DNA from: Oceanicaulis sp.
GTDB lineage: Bacteria > Pseudomonadota > Alphaproteobacteria > Caulobacterales > Maricaulaceae
NCBI GenBank assembly: GCA_020832735.1
Contig: JAFIEB010000079.1
Coordinates: forward strand, 1-56,839
DNA: 56,839 nt
Reading direction: 5' to 3'
Within the stretch, counting starts at the first letter, position 1. Every line of letters starts with the position of its first letter. The notes beneath the pieces are model-generated. The model ran no database searches and was not told the DNA's origin. It was given only the letters and a program-made list of their open reading frames with translations. Of the stretch, positions 25,739 to 33,569 are shown piece after piece. A program made the position numbers and the translations under genes.

Positions 25739-26423
25739 ACCCCGCCCCGCCCCTTCCAACGCCCCTGCATCGGCGCAGCGCCCCCGCCTGGCCGCCTCGC
25801 TAATCCTCACGCGCGCGCGCCGGGACGGCTCGGTGGAGATCCTGTTCGGGCGCCGCTCGGGCGGGCATGTCTTCATGCCGCAGAAATACGTCTTCCCCGG
25901 TGGCCGGGTGGACCGTAGCGACGGCTACGCCCCGCTGGCGCGAGAGCCGCGCGAGGACGTGCGCGCCGTGCTGACCCGGGTTCTGAGCGAGCGGCGCGCC
26001 CGCGCTGCGGCGGCCGCAGCCCTGCGCGAGACGGCCGAGGAGACCGGCCTGCTGCTCGGCCAGGCTGGCCGGATCGAGCGCCCACGCCCGGAATGGAGAC
26101 CGTTCGCGGAGGCCGGGGTCAGGCCCGATGCGGGCGCCCTTGGCCTGGTGGCTCGCGCAATCACCCCGCCGGGCCGCACGCGCCGGTTTGACGCCTGGTT
26201 CTTCCACGCTGACGCCGCGCAGGTTCATGGCGATGCGCGCCTGTGCAGCAATGGCGAGCTGGAAGATCTGCGCTGGGTGGCCCTGGACGAGGCGCGCCGG
26301 CTCGACATCCCGATCATCACGCGCTTCGTCCTGTCAGAACTGGAGGCGCATCTGACCGGCGCAGGCGCGCCGGTGCGCTGTGCGCGCGTCACGCCCAAGG
26401 GCCCTAGGGTGGATACGATATGA
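25719..26423 (+). CDS. Nudix hydrolase
   Basis: The 234-residue protein has the Nudix core: a strand SLILTRARRDGSVEILFGRR, the FPGG motif in YVFPGGRVDRSDG, and the catalytic helix ALRETAEETGLLLG (R-E-x-x-E-E-x-G). An insert of about 40 residues separates FPGG from this helix, as in the NUDT8/NUDT19-like group that often acts on CoA derivatives. Later parts include RRFDAWFFHADAAQ and DLRWVALDEARR. Substrate is uncertain. It overlaps rnr by 20 bp and its stop overlaps the next gene (ATGA). Confidence 0.85.
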   Translation: MADANARPRPAPSNAPASAQRPRLAASLILTRARRDGSVEILFGRRSGGHVFMPQKYVFPGGRVDRSDGYAPLAREPREDVRAVLTRVLSERRARAAAAAALRETAEETGLLLGQAGRIERPRPEWRPFAEAGVRPDAGALGLVARAITPPGRTRRFDAWFFHADAAQVHGDARLCSNGELEDLRWVALDEARRLDIPIITRFVLSELEAHLTGAGAPVRCARVTPKGPRVDTI

Positions 26424-27016
26424 CAGCGCGTCCTGCCGATTTCGCCTGCCTGTTGCTGGCCGACGCTCCGACCGGACGACTGGCGCTGGGGCGAGACATC
26501 ACAGGGCTGACGCTGCCGCTCACCCGGCCTCAGACCGGAGACGGGATTGGCCGCGCGCCTGAACTGCCGCACGGCTGGCTGGCCGCGCCGCCGGCGCGCA
26601 CCGCCGTCTTCCAGGACGCCGCCCTTCGCGCCCTGTTTGAAACGCTGGGCCAGCTTATCGCCCGGCCGGCGGCCGGGGACGCGGAGCTGGCGCGCACAGG
26701 CGCCTGGGGCCGGATCGCACGCCATGGCCTGGCGCCGGACCGCGCAGCGCTGCGCTTCCTGGGCCGCGCCATTGATCCGTCCGGCGCACCGCAGCGGCGC
26801 CACGTGCGCGTGTTCGCCGCCCCGATCAGCGCGGTATCCAACTCGCTCAAACGCCGCGGGCGGTGCGAGCGGCTGGTCTGGCTGGACCCCGCAGCCGCCG
26901 GCAGCCTTGATGATCCAACGCTCGAACCTTTTCTGGCCCACGCCCTGACCAGTCCTGACGCCGCGCCGATCCGGGTGACATTTCGCACAGGACAACGGCG
27001 CATCCAGCCGCTATAG
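26420..27016 (+). CDS. Degenerate Nudix-like protein coupled to the Nudix hydrolase
   Basis: I do not recognise this 198-residue protein as a named family. Read beside its upstream neighbour it looks like a divergent paralogue. Landmarks occur in the same order: ALRALFETLGQLIARP against ALRETAEETGLLLGQ, then LAPDRAALRFLGRAIDP against VRPDAGALGLVARAITP, then RRHVRVFAAPISAV against RRFDAWFFHADAAQ, and RLVWLDP against DLRWVAL. The RExxEExG helix has lost most of its glutamates, so catalysis is unlikely. Its ATG overlaps the Nudix stop, which fits a pair made together, perhaps as a heterodimer. That role is inference. Confidence 0.65.
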   Translation: MTARPADFACLLLADAPTGRLALGRDITGLTLPLTRPQTGDGIGRAPELPHGWLAAPPARTAVFQDAALRALFETLGQLIARPAAGDAELARTGAWGRIARHGLAPDRAALRFLGRAIDPSGAPQRRHVRVFAAPISAVSNSLKRRGRCERLVWLDPAAAGSLDDPTLEPFLAHALTSPDAAPIRVTFRTGQRRIQPL

Positions 27017-27027
27017 GCGCCCTTGCC

Positions 27028-28194
27028 ATGGCGCTGAACTTTCTGACCAACCCGGCCTATGCCCGCACGCGCTCGCTGAGCGCGGCGATCCTGTGCGCGG
27101 CCATGGCCGGGTGCGGGTTCGGCCTGCTGATGCCGCTGGTGGCGCTCAATCTGGAAGCCATGACCGGGTCAGGCGCCGTGGTCGGGCTCAATGCCGCCGC
27201 CGCGGCGATATCCACAATCGTGGCCACGCCCCTGATCCCGCCTCTGCTGGCGCGCACGCCGCCGCGCCTGACCATCGCGGCCTGCGCAGCGTTCACAGGG
27301 GTTGGCATTATCGCTTTCACGTTCCTGCCCGACGTCATGGTGTGGTTCGTGCTGCGTTTCATCATCGGGCTGGCGGTGACGGTGATTTTCGTGGCCCGCG
27401 AGACCTGGATCAACCAGCTGGCCAAACCGGAAAGCCGGGCCAGCCTTTTGGCCGTGTACGCCACGGTTCTGTCCGGCGGTTTCGGTTCCGGGGGCGTATT
27501 GCTGGCCGTGCTCGGCGCCCAGGGCTTTGCGCCCTGGATCGCCGGCGGCGCCATTTTCCTGCTGGGCGCCGTTCCCATTCTCCTGCTGCGCGGACCGGAG
27601 CTGGCAGCGCCTGACCGGGCCGACGCCGGTCCTCTGGCGCTGTGGAGCGCCGCGCGTCTGGCGCCGGTGGCGATTCTCGCCGGCCTGGTGTTCGGCGCGC
27701 TGGAGACCGGCATATTCGCCCTGGTGCCTGTCTACGCGGAGCGGCTGGGCTTTACCGAAACCGTCGTGGGACTGCTTGTCGCCGTGGGCGCGCTGGGCGC
27801 CATCGCCATGCAGATACCGATCGGGCGCTTCGCCGACCGGGCCGGCCGGCTGACCACGCTGCGCCTTATCGCGGCGGCGGCGTTCGTGCTGGCGATCCTG
27901 ATCGCGCTCTCGGGCGCGCGCCTGTGGGCGCTGTTCCCGATGATGTTCCTGTATGTCGGGGTCGCCAGCGCCTTCTACACGATCGGACTGGCCCTGATCG
28001 GCGAGCGGGTGCGGCCAGGTCAGCTCGCCAGCGCCAACGCCGCATTCATCTTCGCCTACGGCATCGGATCGCTGGCCGGACCGGTCAGCGCGGGCGCGGC
28101 GATGGACGCCTTCAATCCCTGGGGGCTGCTCATGGCCTTCGCCTTGTTCGCCGCCTTGTATCTCGTTGTGGCCTGGCGGGCGAAAGACCGCTGA
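27028..28194 (+). CDS. MFS transporter
   Basis: A 388-residue major facilitator with about 12 helices in two six-helix halves. The second half shows ETGIFALVPVYAERLGFTET and QIPIGRFADRAGRLTTLR, the loop motif G-x-x-x-D-R-x-G-R after TM8. The first half ends with VFVARETWINQL. This layout resembles the YcaD/MFS_1 group of bacterial proteins. The substrate cannot be told. It begins 11 bp after the degenerate Nudix gene and probably closes the operon that starts at topA. Confidence 0.87.
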   Translation: MALNFLTNPAYARTRSLSAAILCAAMAGCGFGLLMPLVALNLEAMTGSGAVVGLNAAAAAISTIVATPLIPPLLARTPPRLTIAACAAFTGVGIIAFTFLPDVMVWFVLRFIIGLAVTVIFVARETWINQLAKPESRASLLAVYATVLSGGFGSGGVLLAVLGAQGFAPWIAGGAIFLLGAVPILLLRGPELAAPDRADAGPLALWSAARLAPVAILAGLVFGALETGIFALVPVYAERLGFTETVVGLLVAVGALGAIAMQIPIGRFADRAGRLTTLRLIAAAAFVLAILIALSGARLWALFPMMFLYVGVASAFYTIGLALIGERVRPGQLASANAAFIFAYGIGSLAGPVSAGAAMDAFNPWGLLMAFALFAALYLVVAWRAKDR

Positions 28195-28214
28195 CCTGTG
28201 CGCATGGCCAAGGA

Positions 28215-28242
28215 TTGACACCGGCGCGCGCGTGCGTATGTT
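28215..28242 (+). promoter_or_regulatory. Sigma70-type promoter of rpmG
   Basis: TTGACA at 28215-28220 and TATGTT at 28237-28242 are separated by 16 bp, placed about 65 bp before the rpmG start. The -35 box is a perfect match to the consensus. Confidence 0.7.
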
Positions 28243-28306
28243 CCGCCGCTCGCAACGCGCCTGAGCCGTCTCCGGCGCGCCATCTCTTTCGACCGGGTGC
28301 TCGACC

Positions 28307-28474
28307 ATGGCCAAGCCGACAACCATCAAGATCCGTCTGAACTCCACGGCGGGCACGGGCTATTTCTACGTCACGAAGAAAAACGCCCGCACCATGACCG
28401 AGAAGCTCGTGCTGAAGAAGTACGACCCGGTCGCGCGCAAGCACGTCGAATTCAAGGAAGGCAAGATCAAGTAG
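28307..28474 (+). CDS. rpmG: 50S ribosomal protein L33
   Basis: The 55-residue protein [20 protein letters not shown] then [21 protein letters not shown] and [13 protein letters not shown] is a standard L33 of the large ribosomal subunit. It has no cysteine pairs, so it is the zinc-independent (C-) form. It is read from its own consensus promoter and ends in a strong terminator, so it is a single-gene unit. It would be missed by size filters of 60 residues. Confidence 0.96.
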   Translation: MAKPTTIKIRLNSTAGTGYFYVTKKNARTMTEKLVLKKYDPVARKHVEFKEGKIK

Positions 28475-28517
28475 GCGAACGCCTCTTTTTCGATCCCGCC
28501 TGTATCCTGATTTGAGG

Positions 28518-28546
28518 AAGGCCGCGTGAGCTCACGCGGCCTTTTT
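28518..28546 (+). terminator. Rho-independent terminator of rpmG
   Basis: The perfect 26-bp palindrome AAGGCCGCGTGAG-CTCACGCGGCCTT (28518-28543) runs into a T-run (28542-28546). It lies 44 bp after the rpmG stop and overlaps the last codons of the convergent pleD gene, whose stop sits in the hairpin. Confidence 0.85.
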
Positions 28547-29884
28547 CTTGGCGTCCACGACCTGGTTCCGGCCCGACGCCTTGGCCTCGTACAGGGCCGC
28601 ATCAGCGCGCGCGAGCAGATCCTCGACATCGTCGCCGGGCCGGGCCTCGGCCACCCCCGCCGACATGGTGACGCCCAGCGGCTCTTCCGCTTCAGGCGCC
28701 CTGAAAGCTTCGCGCGCGATAGCGGCGCGCACGCGCTCAGCTGCTTCAAGCGCTTCAGAGGCCTGCGCGCCGGAGAAGATCAGAATGAATTCCTCGCCGC
28801 CGAAACGCGCGGCGATATCGACGGCGCGCATCTCGCGCGTCAGCCTGGCTGCGAAGTCTTTCAGGACCGAATCGCCCGCGGCATGGCCGAAAGTGTCGTT
28901 GATGCGCTTGAAATGATCGATATCGATCAGTGCGGCCGAGACCGGCTCGCCGCCCGCCGCCAGGCCGTCAAGCGCCTGGTTGAGGCGCGAGAGCGCGTAG
29001 CGCCGGTTGAACAGACCCGTGAGCGGGTCCTTGACCGCCATCTCAAGGCTCTCGTCCAGACGCTCGCGCAGCGTGTCGGCATAGGCCTTGCGGCGGATCT
29101 GGGTGCGCGCGCGCGCCGCCAGCTCTCCGGCGTCTATGGGACGGGCGATCACGTCGTTCACGCCCAGATCCAGGGCGCGCACCATGGTGCGCCGGTCATC
29201 CGCCTCGACAACAGCCAGAATCGGCAGCTGGCGCGTCGCGGCGTCAGAGCGCACGCGCGCGCACAGCCGCAACCCGTCAAACCGGGGGTTTGAGACATCC
29301 ACGATCATCAGATCATGCTTGCTGGCCAGGCGCGCTGCGTCACGCGGATCATGAACCGGGCGCGCCGTGAAAGGCTCGCCCAGCTTCGCCGCCAGGCGCT
29401 CGGCGCCGGGCGCATCAACGCCCACTACCAGCACCGAGCCGCCCTGCAAGGGCGCGTCAGGCTCCACCTCGCGCTCGCGCTCGCGGTGGCGCAGGCGCAG
29501 TTCGTCCATCACCAGCTTCAGGCGCAACAGCGACCGCACCCGTGCGAACAGCGCGACATCATCCACCGGCTTGGTCAGGAAATCATCCGCCCCGGCCTCC
29601 AGCCCGCGTATGCGGTCGGCGCGCTGGTCAAGCGCGGTGACCATCACCACCGGGATATGACGGGTCGCCTGATCGGCCTTTAGCCGCCGGCAGGTTTCGA
29701 ACCCGTCTATGCCGGGCATCATGACGTCCAGCAGGATCAGGTCCGGCTCGTGTGAGCGCGCCAGCGCCAGGCACTCATGCCCGTCGCTCGCCAGGAGGAC
29801 TTCAAAATATTCCGCACTCAGCCGCGCCTCGAGCAGGCGGCGGTTGGTCTCGATGTCGTCGACTACCAGGACACGCGCACTCAT
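28532..29884 (-). CDS. pleD: Response regulator/diguanylate cyclase PleD
   Basis: PleD makes cyclic di-GMP after phosphorylation and drives the swarmer-to-stalked transition in Caulobacter. The 450-residue protein has the expected order: receiver 1 with acceptor Asp53 (LILLDVMMPGIDGF) and Lys in TKPVDD, a second receiver-like adaptor domain (about 155-270), and a GGDEF domain with active site GGEEF near 360. RAVD five residues before GGEEF is the inhibitory I-site for c-di-GMP. It lies 11 bp after divK, the same order as in Caulobacter. Its stop lies in the rpmG terminator. Confidence 0.95.
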   Translation of the reverse strand: MSARVLVVDDIETNRRLLEARLSAEYFEVLLASDGHECLALARSHEPDLILLDVMMPGIDGFETCRRLKADQATRHIPVVMVTALDQRADRIRGLEAGADDFLTKPVDDVALFARVRSLLRLKLVMDELRLRHREREREVEPDAPLQGGSVLVVGVDAPGAERLAAKLGEPFTARPVHDPRDAARLASKHDLMIVDVSNPRFDGLRLCARVRSDAATRQLPILAVVEADDRRTMVRALDLGVNDVIARPIDAGELAARARTQIRRKAYADTLRERLDESLEMAVKDPLTGLFNRRYALSRLNQALDGLAAGGEPVSAALIDIDHFKRINDTFGHAAGDSVLKDFAARLTREMRAVDIAARFGGEEFILIFSGAQASEALEAAERVRAAIAREAFRAPEAEEPLGVTMSAGVAEARPGDDVEDLLARADAALYEAKASGRNQVVDAKKKAA

Positions 29885-29895
29885 GGGCGCCTCCT

Positions 29896-30261
29896 TCAGC
29901 CGAGAAACTTGCGGACGGTTTCGATGAAGCTCGCCACGGTGATCGGCTTGGAGAGATAGCCCTCACAGCCGCCCTGGCGGATCCGCTCCTCGTCGCCCTT
30001 CATGGCGAAAGCGGTCACGGCCACCACGGGGATTTCAGCCAGCGTCTCGTCGTTCTTGATCCACTTGGTCACGTCCAGGCCCGACACCTCGGGCAGCTGG
30101 ATGTCCATAAGGATAAGATCCGGCTTGTGCTCACGCGCCATATCCAGCGCCTTGAGCCCTTCGCGCGTCTGCACGGTTTCAAACCCGTGCGCCTCGAGCA
30201 GATCACGAAAAAGCTTCATGTTCAGCTCGTTGTCTTCAACGATCAGAACTTTTTTGGGCAT
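29896..30261 (-). CDS. divK: Single-domain response regulator DivK
   Basis: DivK is the phospho-relay output that controls the DivL-CckA-CtrA pathway and polarity. The 121-residue protein is a lone receiver domain with [20 protein letters not shown], acceptor Asp53 in [16 protein letters not shown], and [17 protein letters not shown]. The match to Caulobacter DivK is close over the full length. I start at ATG 30261, which gives the canonical [10 protein letters not shown]; ATG 30273 is also in frame. It probably heads a divK-pleD operon. Its start faces the divergent ROK gene across 167 bp, which holds AT-rich promoter-like sequence and a GANTC site. Confidence 0.96.
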   Translation of the reverse strand: MPKKVLIVEDNELNMKLFRDLLEAHGFETVQTREGLKALDMAREHKPDLILMDIQLPEVSGLDVTKWIKNDETLAEIPVVAVTAFAMKGDEERIRQGGCEGYLSKPITVASFIETVRKFLG

Positions 30262-30428
30262 GACCTGCAGCATGAGACCGCGTTTCCCCAAGCGCCCCGC
30301 CTATTGGCGTGAGCAGTGACCATCCACCACGCAGTAAACCCCACTTTCCTTAATCAAGGATGAGTCCGCCCGTTCACGGCGCAGGCGGAACAGGATATGA
30401 ACACGAAAAACAAGGCTGGGAAAGCATC

Positions 30429-31328
30429 ATGGCGAGGCTGGGCATTGATCTGGGCGGCACCAAGATCGAGGCCGCCATTCTGGAGAATGACGGCGAGATC
30501 CGCGTGCGCGAGCGCATCGCCACGCCGCCCGGCTATGACGCCAAGATCGCCGCTATCGTGACGCTTGTCCGCTCTGTTGAGGCGCGGCGCGGCTTGACCG
30601 GCCTGCCTGCCGGTCTTGGCCATCCAGGATCGCACAACCCGCGCACGGGCCTGATGCGCAACGCCAACTCCACCGCCCTGAACGGCCGCGCGCTGGACAG
30701 GGATGTCTCGGCGGCGCTGGATCGGGAGGTGCGGTGCGCCAATGACGCCAACTGTTTCGCACTCTCGGAAGCGCGCGACGGCGCCGGGGCCGGCGCGGCC
30801 AGCGTGTTCGGGGTGATTCTCGGCACCGGGGTCGGCGGCGGGCTGGTGATCGGGGGCGATCTGGTCACGGGCGCGGACGGCAATGCCGGCGAATGGGGCC
30901 ACACCGCCCTGCCCTGGCCCGAAGCGGACGAGCAGCCCGGCCCGCCCTGTTATTGCGGATTGCGCGGATGCGTGGAGACCTGGTGCTCAGGCCCCGGGCT
31001 CGCCGCCGACCATCACAGAACCACAGGCCAGGCTCTGACCGCCGAGGCGATCGCGGCCGCCGCCGAAGCGGGCGATGCATCCGCCCGCGCCAGCCTTGAC
31101 CGGCATGCCGGACGTCTGGCGCGCGCCCTGTCCAGCGTGGTCAATATCATCGATCCGGAGGTGATCGTCCTGGGCGGCGGGCTCTCCAACCTGCCCGGCC
31201 TGCCTGAACGGCTGGAGCACGCGTTGGCGCCGTGGGCGTTCACTGACGAGCCGGTCACCCGCATACGCCGCAATCAGCATGGCGATTCATCGGGCGTGCG
31301 CGGCGCAGCCTGGTTGTGGCCGGCATGA
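30429..31328 (+). CDS. ROK family sugar kinase (fructokinase type)
   Basis: The 299-residue protein starts with LGIDLGGTKIEAAILENDG, the phosphate-1 loop of ROK kinases. Sugar-site residues are in GHPGSHNP and NANSTALNG; catalytic Asp lies in CANDANCFALSEA. The ROK zinc motif is complete: GHTALPWP and CYCGLRGCVETWCSG (His plus three Cys). VLGGGLSNL is near the end. Fructokinase or N-acetylglucosamine kinase activity is likely; the zinc motif with WCSG favours fructokinase. ATG 30429 is chosen from the motif position. Its stop overlaps the dinB start (ATGA). Confidence 0.85.
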   Translation: MARLGIDLGGTKIEAAILENDGEIRVRERIATPPGYDAKIAAIVTLVRSVEARRGLTGLPAGLGHPGSHNPRTGLMRNANSTALNGRALDRDVSAALDREVRCANDANCFALSEARDGAGAGAASVFGVILGTGVGGGLVIGGDLVTGADGNAGEWGHTALPWPEADEQPGPPCYCGLRGCVETWCSGPGLAADHHRTTGQALTAEAIAAAAEAGDASARASLDRHAGRLARALSSVVNIIDPEVIVLGGGLSNLPGLPERLEHALAPWAFTDEPVTRIRRNQHGDSSGVRGAAWLWPA

Positions 31329-32587
31329 GCGCGTCCGGATATTGCCGCAAATGCCTTGCGCCGGTGCGCGCGGACGATCCCGCCTGCCCGGCCTGCGGCG
31401 CGGCCCAGGTGCTGCGCCATGAGGAGCTGGACGCCCTCTCCATCGCGCATATCGATTGCGACGCCTTCTACGCCGCCATCGAGAAGCGCGATGACCCCTC
31501 CCTGGCGCACAAGCCGGTGATCGTGGGCGGCGGAACGCGCGGCGTGGCGGCCACGTGCTGCTATATCGCCCGTCTGTATGGCGTGCGCTCGGCCATGCCG
31601 ATGTTCAAGGCGGTCAAAGCCTGCCCTGACGCCGTGGTGATCCGGCCGCGCATGGATGTCTACGCCGCCGAGGGCAAGCGCATCCGCGAGATGATGCAGG
31701 CCGTCACCCCTCTGGTGGAGCCGCTGTCCATCGATGAAGCCTTCATGGATCTGACGGGTACGGCCCGCCTCCATGGCGCGCCCCCGGCGCTGACCTTGCT
31801 GCGCCTGCAGCGCGCGATCCGTGATGAGGTGGGCGTAACCGTATCGGTGGGGCTCAGCTTCAACAAATTTCTCGCCAAGACCGCATCCGAACTCGACAAG
31901 CCCAACGGTTTCGCCGTGATCGGCCGCAGCGAGGCGCCCGCCTTTCTGCAGGCCCTGAAAGTGTCGGCGGTCTATGGCGTCGGGCCGGCCACGGCGCGCA
32001 AGCTGGAATCAGACGGGCTGAAAACCCTGGCCGACGTGCTCGCCCGGCCCGAACGCGAGCTCCTGGCGCGCCACGGCGAAACCGGCTGGCGGCTTCTGCG
32101 CCTGGCGCGCGGGGAGGACGCCCGGAGCGTCAATCCCGGGCGCGAGCGCAAATCGGTGTCAGCGGAAACCACGTTCGAGGATGATGTCGCCTGCAAGCAA
32201 ACGCTCAAGGACCGCCTCTGGCCGTTGTGCGTGAAAGTCGCCGACCGGATGAAGGCGCACGCCGTGGCGGGCCGGGTGGTGACGCTCAAGCTCAAGACCG
32301 AGCAGTTCCGCACCGTGACCCGCAGGCGCACACTGCATGCGCCTGCACAATTGACCGACACCCTGTTCCGCCATGCCTGTGACCTGCTTGAGAGCGAGCC
32401 TGCCGGCGTGCGCTACCGGCTGATCGGCGCGGGCTATAGCGATCTGACGCCGGCGGCAGGCGATGCGGGCGATCTGGCTGATCCAGGCGCTCTGCGCCGG
32501 GCCGCCGCAGAGCGCGCCATGGATGCAGCGCGCGCGCGCTTTGGCGATCAGGCCGTGATGAAAGGGCGCATGCTCAAACGCGATTAG
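31325..32587 (+). CDS. dinB: DNA polymerase IV (Y-family) with N-terminal zinc ribbon
   Basis: This 420-residue polymerase performs error-prone translesion synthesis. The catalytic carboxylates lie in AHIDCDAFYAAIEKRDDP and LSIDEAFMDLTG. The thumb and little-finger parts follow (VYGVGPATARKLESDG, and KSVSAETTFEDD). The first 30 residues form a small zinc ribbon, CRKC and CPAC, known from alphaproteobacterial DinB proteins. Its ATG at 31325 overlaps the ROK kinase stop, so it appears translated by coupling to that sugar kinase. The end overlaps the convergent unknown gene by 4 bp. No LexA-type site is visible just upstream. Confidence 0.92.
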   Translation: MSASGYCRKCLAPVRADDPACPACGAAQVLRHEELDALSIAHIDCDAFYAAIEKRDDPSLAHKPVIVGGGTRGVAATCCYIARLYGVRSAMPMFKAVKACPDAVVIRPRMDVYAAEGKRIREMMQAVTPLVEPLSIDEAFMDLTGTARLHGAPPALTLLRLQRAIRDEVGVTVSVGLSFNKFLAKTASELDKPNGFAVIGRSEAPAFLQALKVSAVYGVGPATARKLESDGLKTLADVLARPERELLARHGETGWRLLRLARGEDARSVNPGRERKSVSAETTFEDDVACKQTLKDRLWPLCVKVADRMKAHAVAGRVVTLKLKTEQFRTVTRRRTLHAPAQLTDTLFRHACDLLESEPAGVRYRLIGAGYSDLTPAAGDAGDLADPGALRRAAAERAMDAARARFGDQAVMKGRMLKRD

Positions 32588-33225
32588 GTCGCCGCCAGGC
32601 TGAGAGCGGGCGCTGCGGCGCCATCCCCGTCCAGCACTGCGCGGCAATCGGCCAGGAAGCGCTCGCCCGCCGCACCGCCGTCATCGGTCCATGAACGCGC
32701 CAGCGTACGGGTGTAGAACCGCGTCACGGCCGCGCGCCAGGCGCTCTCGGGATCCTGCCCGTCGCGCTGGACGCGCGTGCACGCCTCGATGGCCTGCTCG
32801 TACACGCCCGCCAGCCAGGCAAGGGTGTCGTGAGCCTCTTCCAGGCGGGAGCCGGCCCCCGCGCCCGAGCCGGCGCGCCGCTCGCCCTCGCGCAAGGCGG
32901 CCAGATGGCCCCGGCTGAGCGTGGCGCTGGCCTGATCGCCCCCGCACTGTCCGGCCCGCGGGGCCAGCCCCGCCAGTTGGCTGGTCAGACGCAAGCCCAG
33001 CTGCAGGTCCTGTTTGATGCGGGCAAGCTGGACCGGCGTGGTCTGAAGGCGGCGCTGATCGAGCAGCGCGCGGCCAGCTGTCTCCAGAGTGCGCCAGAGC
33101 GTTCCGCGATGTGCGTCGGGCACGCCGTGACGTGCGCAGATCCGGTCGATTTCACTGGCGTCGTAGAGCTGATCGCCGTCCAGAATGACGAAACGCGCCG
33201 CCCCGTCCTCACTCAACCGCGCCAT
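32584..33225 (-). CDS. Hypothetical protein, 213 residues
   Basis: I do not recognise a family. The protein begins MARLSEDGAARFVILDGDQL, continues with SEIDRICARHGVP and is then mainly alpha-helical: VQLARIKQDLQLGLRLTSQL is a strong amphipathic helix, and ETARTL-like helices precede a glycine/alanine linker near residue 120. The C-terminal half has HDTLAWLAGVYEQAIEACTR and SAWRAAVTRFYTRTLARSW. No signal or membrane segment is visible. GGGAGAC sits 8 nt before ATG 33225. It overlaps dinB by 4 bp tail to tail and lies between dinB and tRNA-His. Confidence 0.65.
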   Translation of the reverse strand: MARLSEDGAARFVILDGDQLYDASEIDRICARHGVPDAHRGTLWRTLETAGRALLDQRRLQTTPVQLARIKQDLQLGLRLTSQLAGLAPRAGQCGGDQASATLSRGHLAALREGERRAGSGAGAGSRLEEAHDTLAWLAGVYEQAIEACTRVQRDGQDPESAWRAAVTRFYTRTLARSWTDDGGAAGERFLADCRAVLDGDGAAAPALSLAAT

Positions 33226-33359
33226 GTCTTGTCTCCCGCCCCTGCCAGCGCGACTCGGCGCGCTGAAGCTCTCCAGCCGGCGGAGTGTGACCGAAAGGTT
33301 AACGCGGGCGAAGCCACGGGATGCGAATAGACGCATATCTGATGTGGAAAACCCGGGGC

Positions 33360-33373
33360 GTGAGAGCTCTCAC
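33360..33373 (-). terminator. Short hairpin after tRNA-His
   Basis: GTGAGAGCTCTCAC is a perfect 14-bp palindrome, 7 nt after the tRNA 3' end, followed on the minus strand by GCCCCGGGTTTT. It is a weak candidate terminator. Confidence 0.4.
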
Positions 33374-33380
33374 ACACGCA

Positions 33381-33457
33381 TGGTACCGCCTCCCCGGCTC
33401 GAACGGGGGACCTCTAGATCCACAATCTAGCGCTCTAACCAACTGAGCTAAGGCGGC
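33381..33457 (-). tRNA. tRNA-His (anticodon GTG), CCA encoded, no G-1
   Basis: On the minus strand GCCGCCT pairs with AGGCGGT (G1-U72), followed by A73 and an encoded CCA. The anticodon stem CTAGA/TCTAG encloses TTGTGGA, giving GTG. The T-arm CCCCG-TTCGAGC-CGGGG is perfect. The base before G1 is C in the RNA, so no G-1 is encoded, and the discriminator is A rather than C. This is the alphaproteobacterial variant of tRNA-His. Confidence 0.95.
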
Positions 33458-33508
33458 GCGCCATGCGGGCGCGCGGAGCGCGGACAAGCCGCTCTCCGCA
33501 GGGCGCGG

Positions 33509-33537
33509 AAACTAGCTCCGCCGTGCGACTGGCGCAA
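33509..33537 (-). promoter_or_regulatory. Possible promoter of tRNA-His
   Basis: On the minus strand TTGCGC (33537-33532) and TAGTTT (33514-33509) are spaced by 17 bp, about 50 bp upstream of the tRNA. Both boxes deviate from consensus, so confidence is low. Confidence 0.35.
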
Positions 33538-33569
33538 GACCCGCACGCGGCCCGCATGCACTGCCTGAC

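Noticed and set aside
28297-28515. Open frame of 72 residues over rpmG
   Set aside because: It is out of frame with the clear L33 sequence at 28307-28474.
30262-30428. CtrA site between divK and the ROK kinase
   Set aside because: There is a TTAATC and a GANTC site but no second TTAA at the right spacing, so I do not call a CtrA box.
33381-33457. tRNA-His as integration site for a genomic island
   Set aside because: No integrase, no duplicated tRNA 3' end and no change of gene type is visible on either side.
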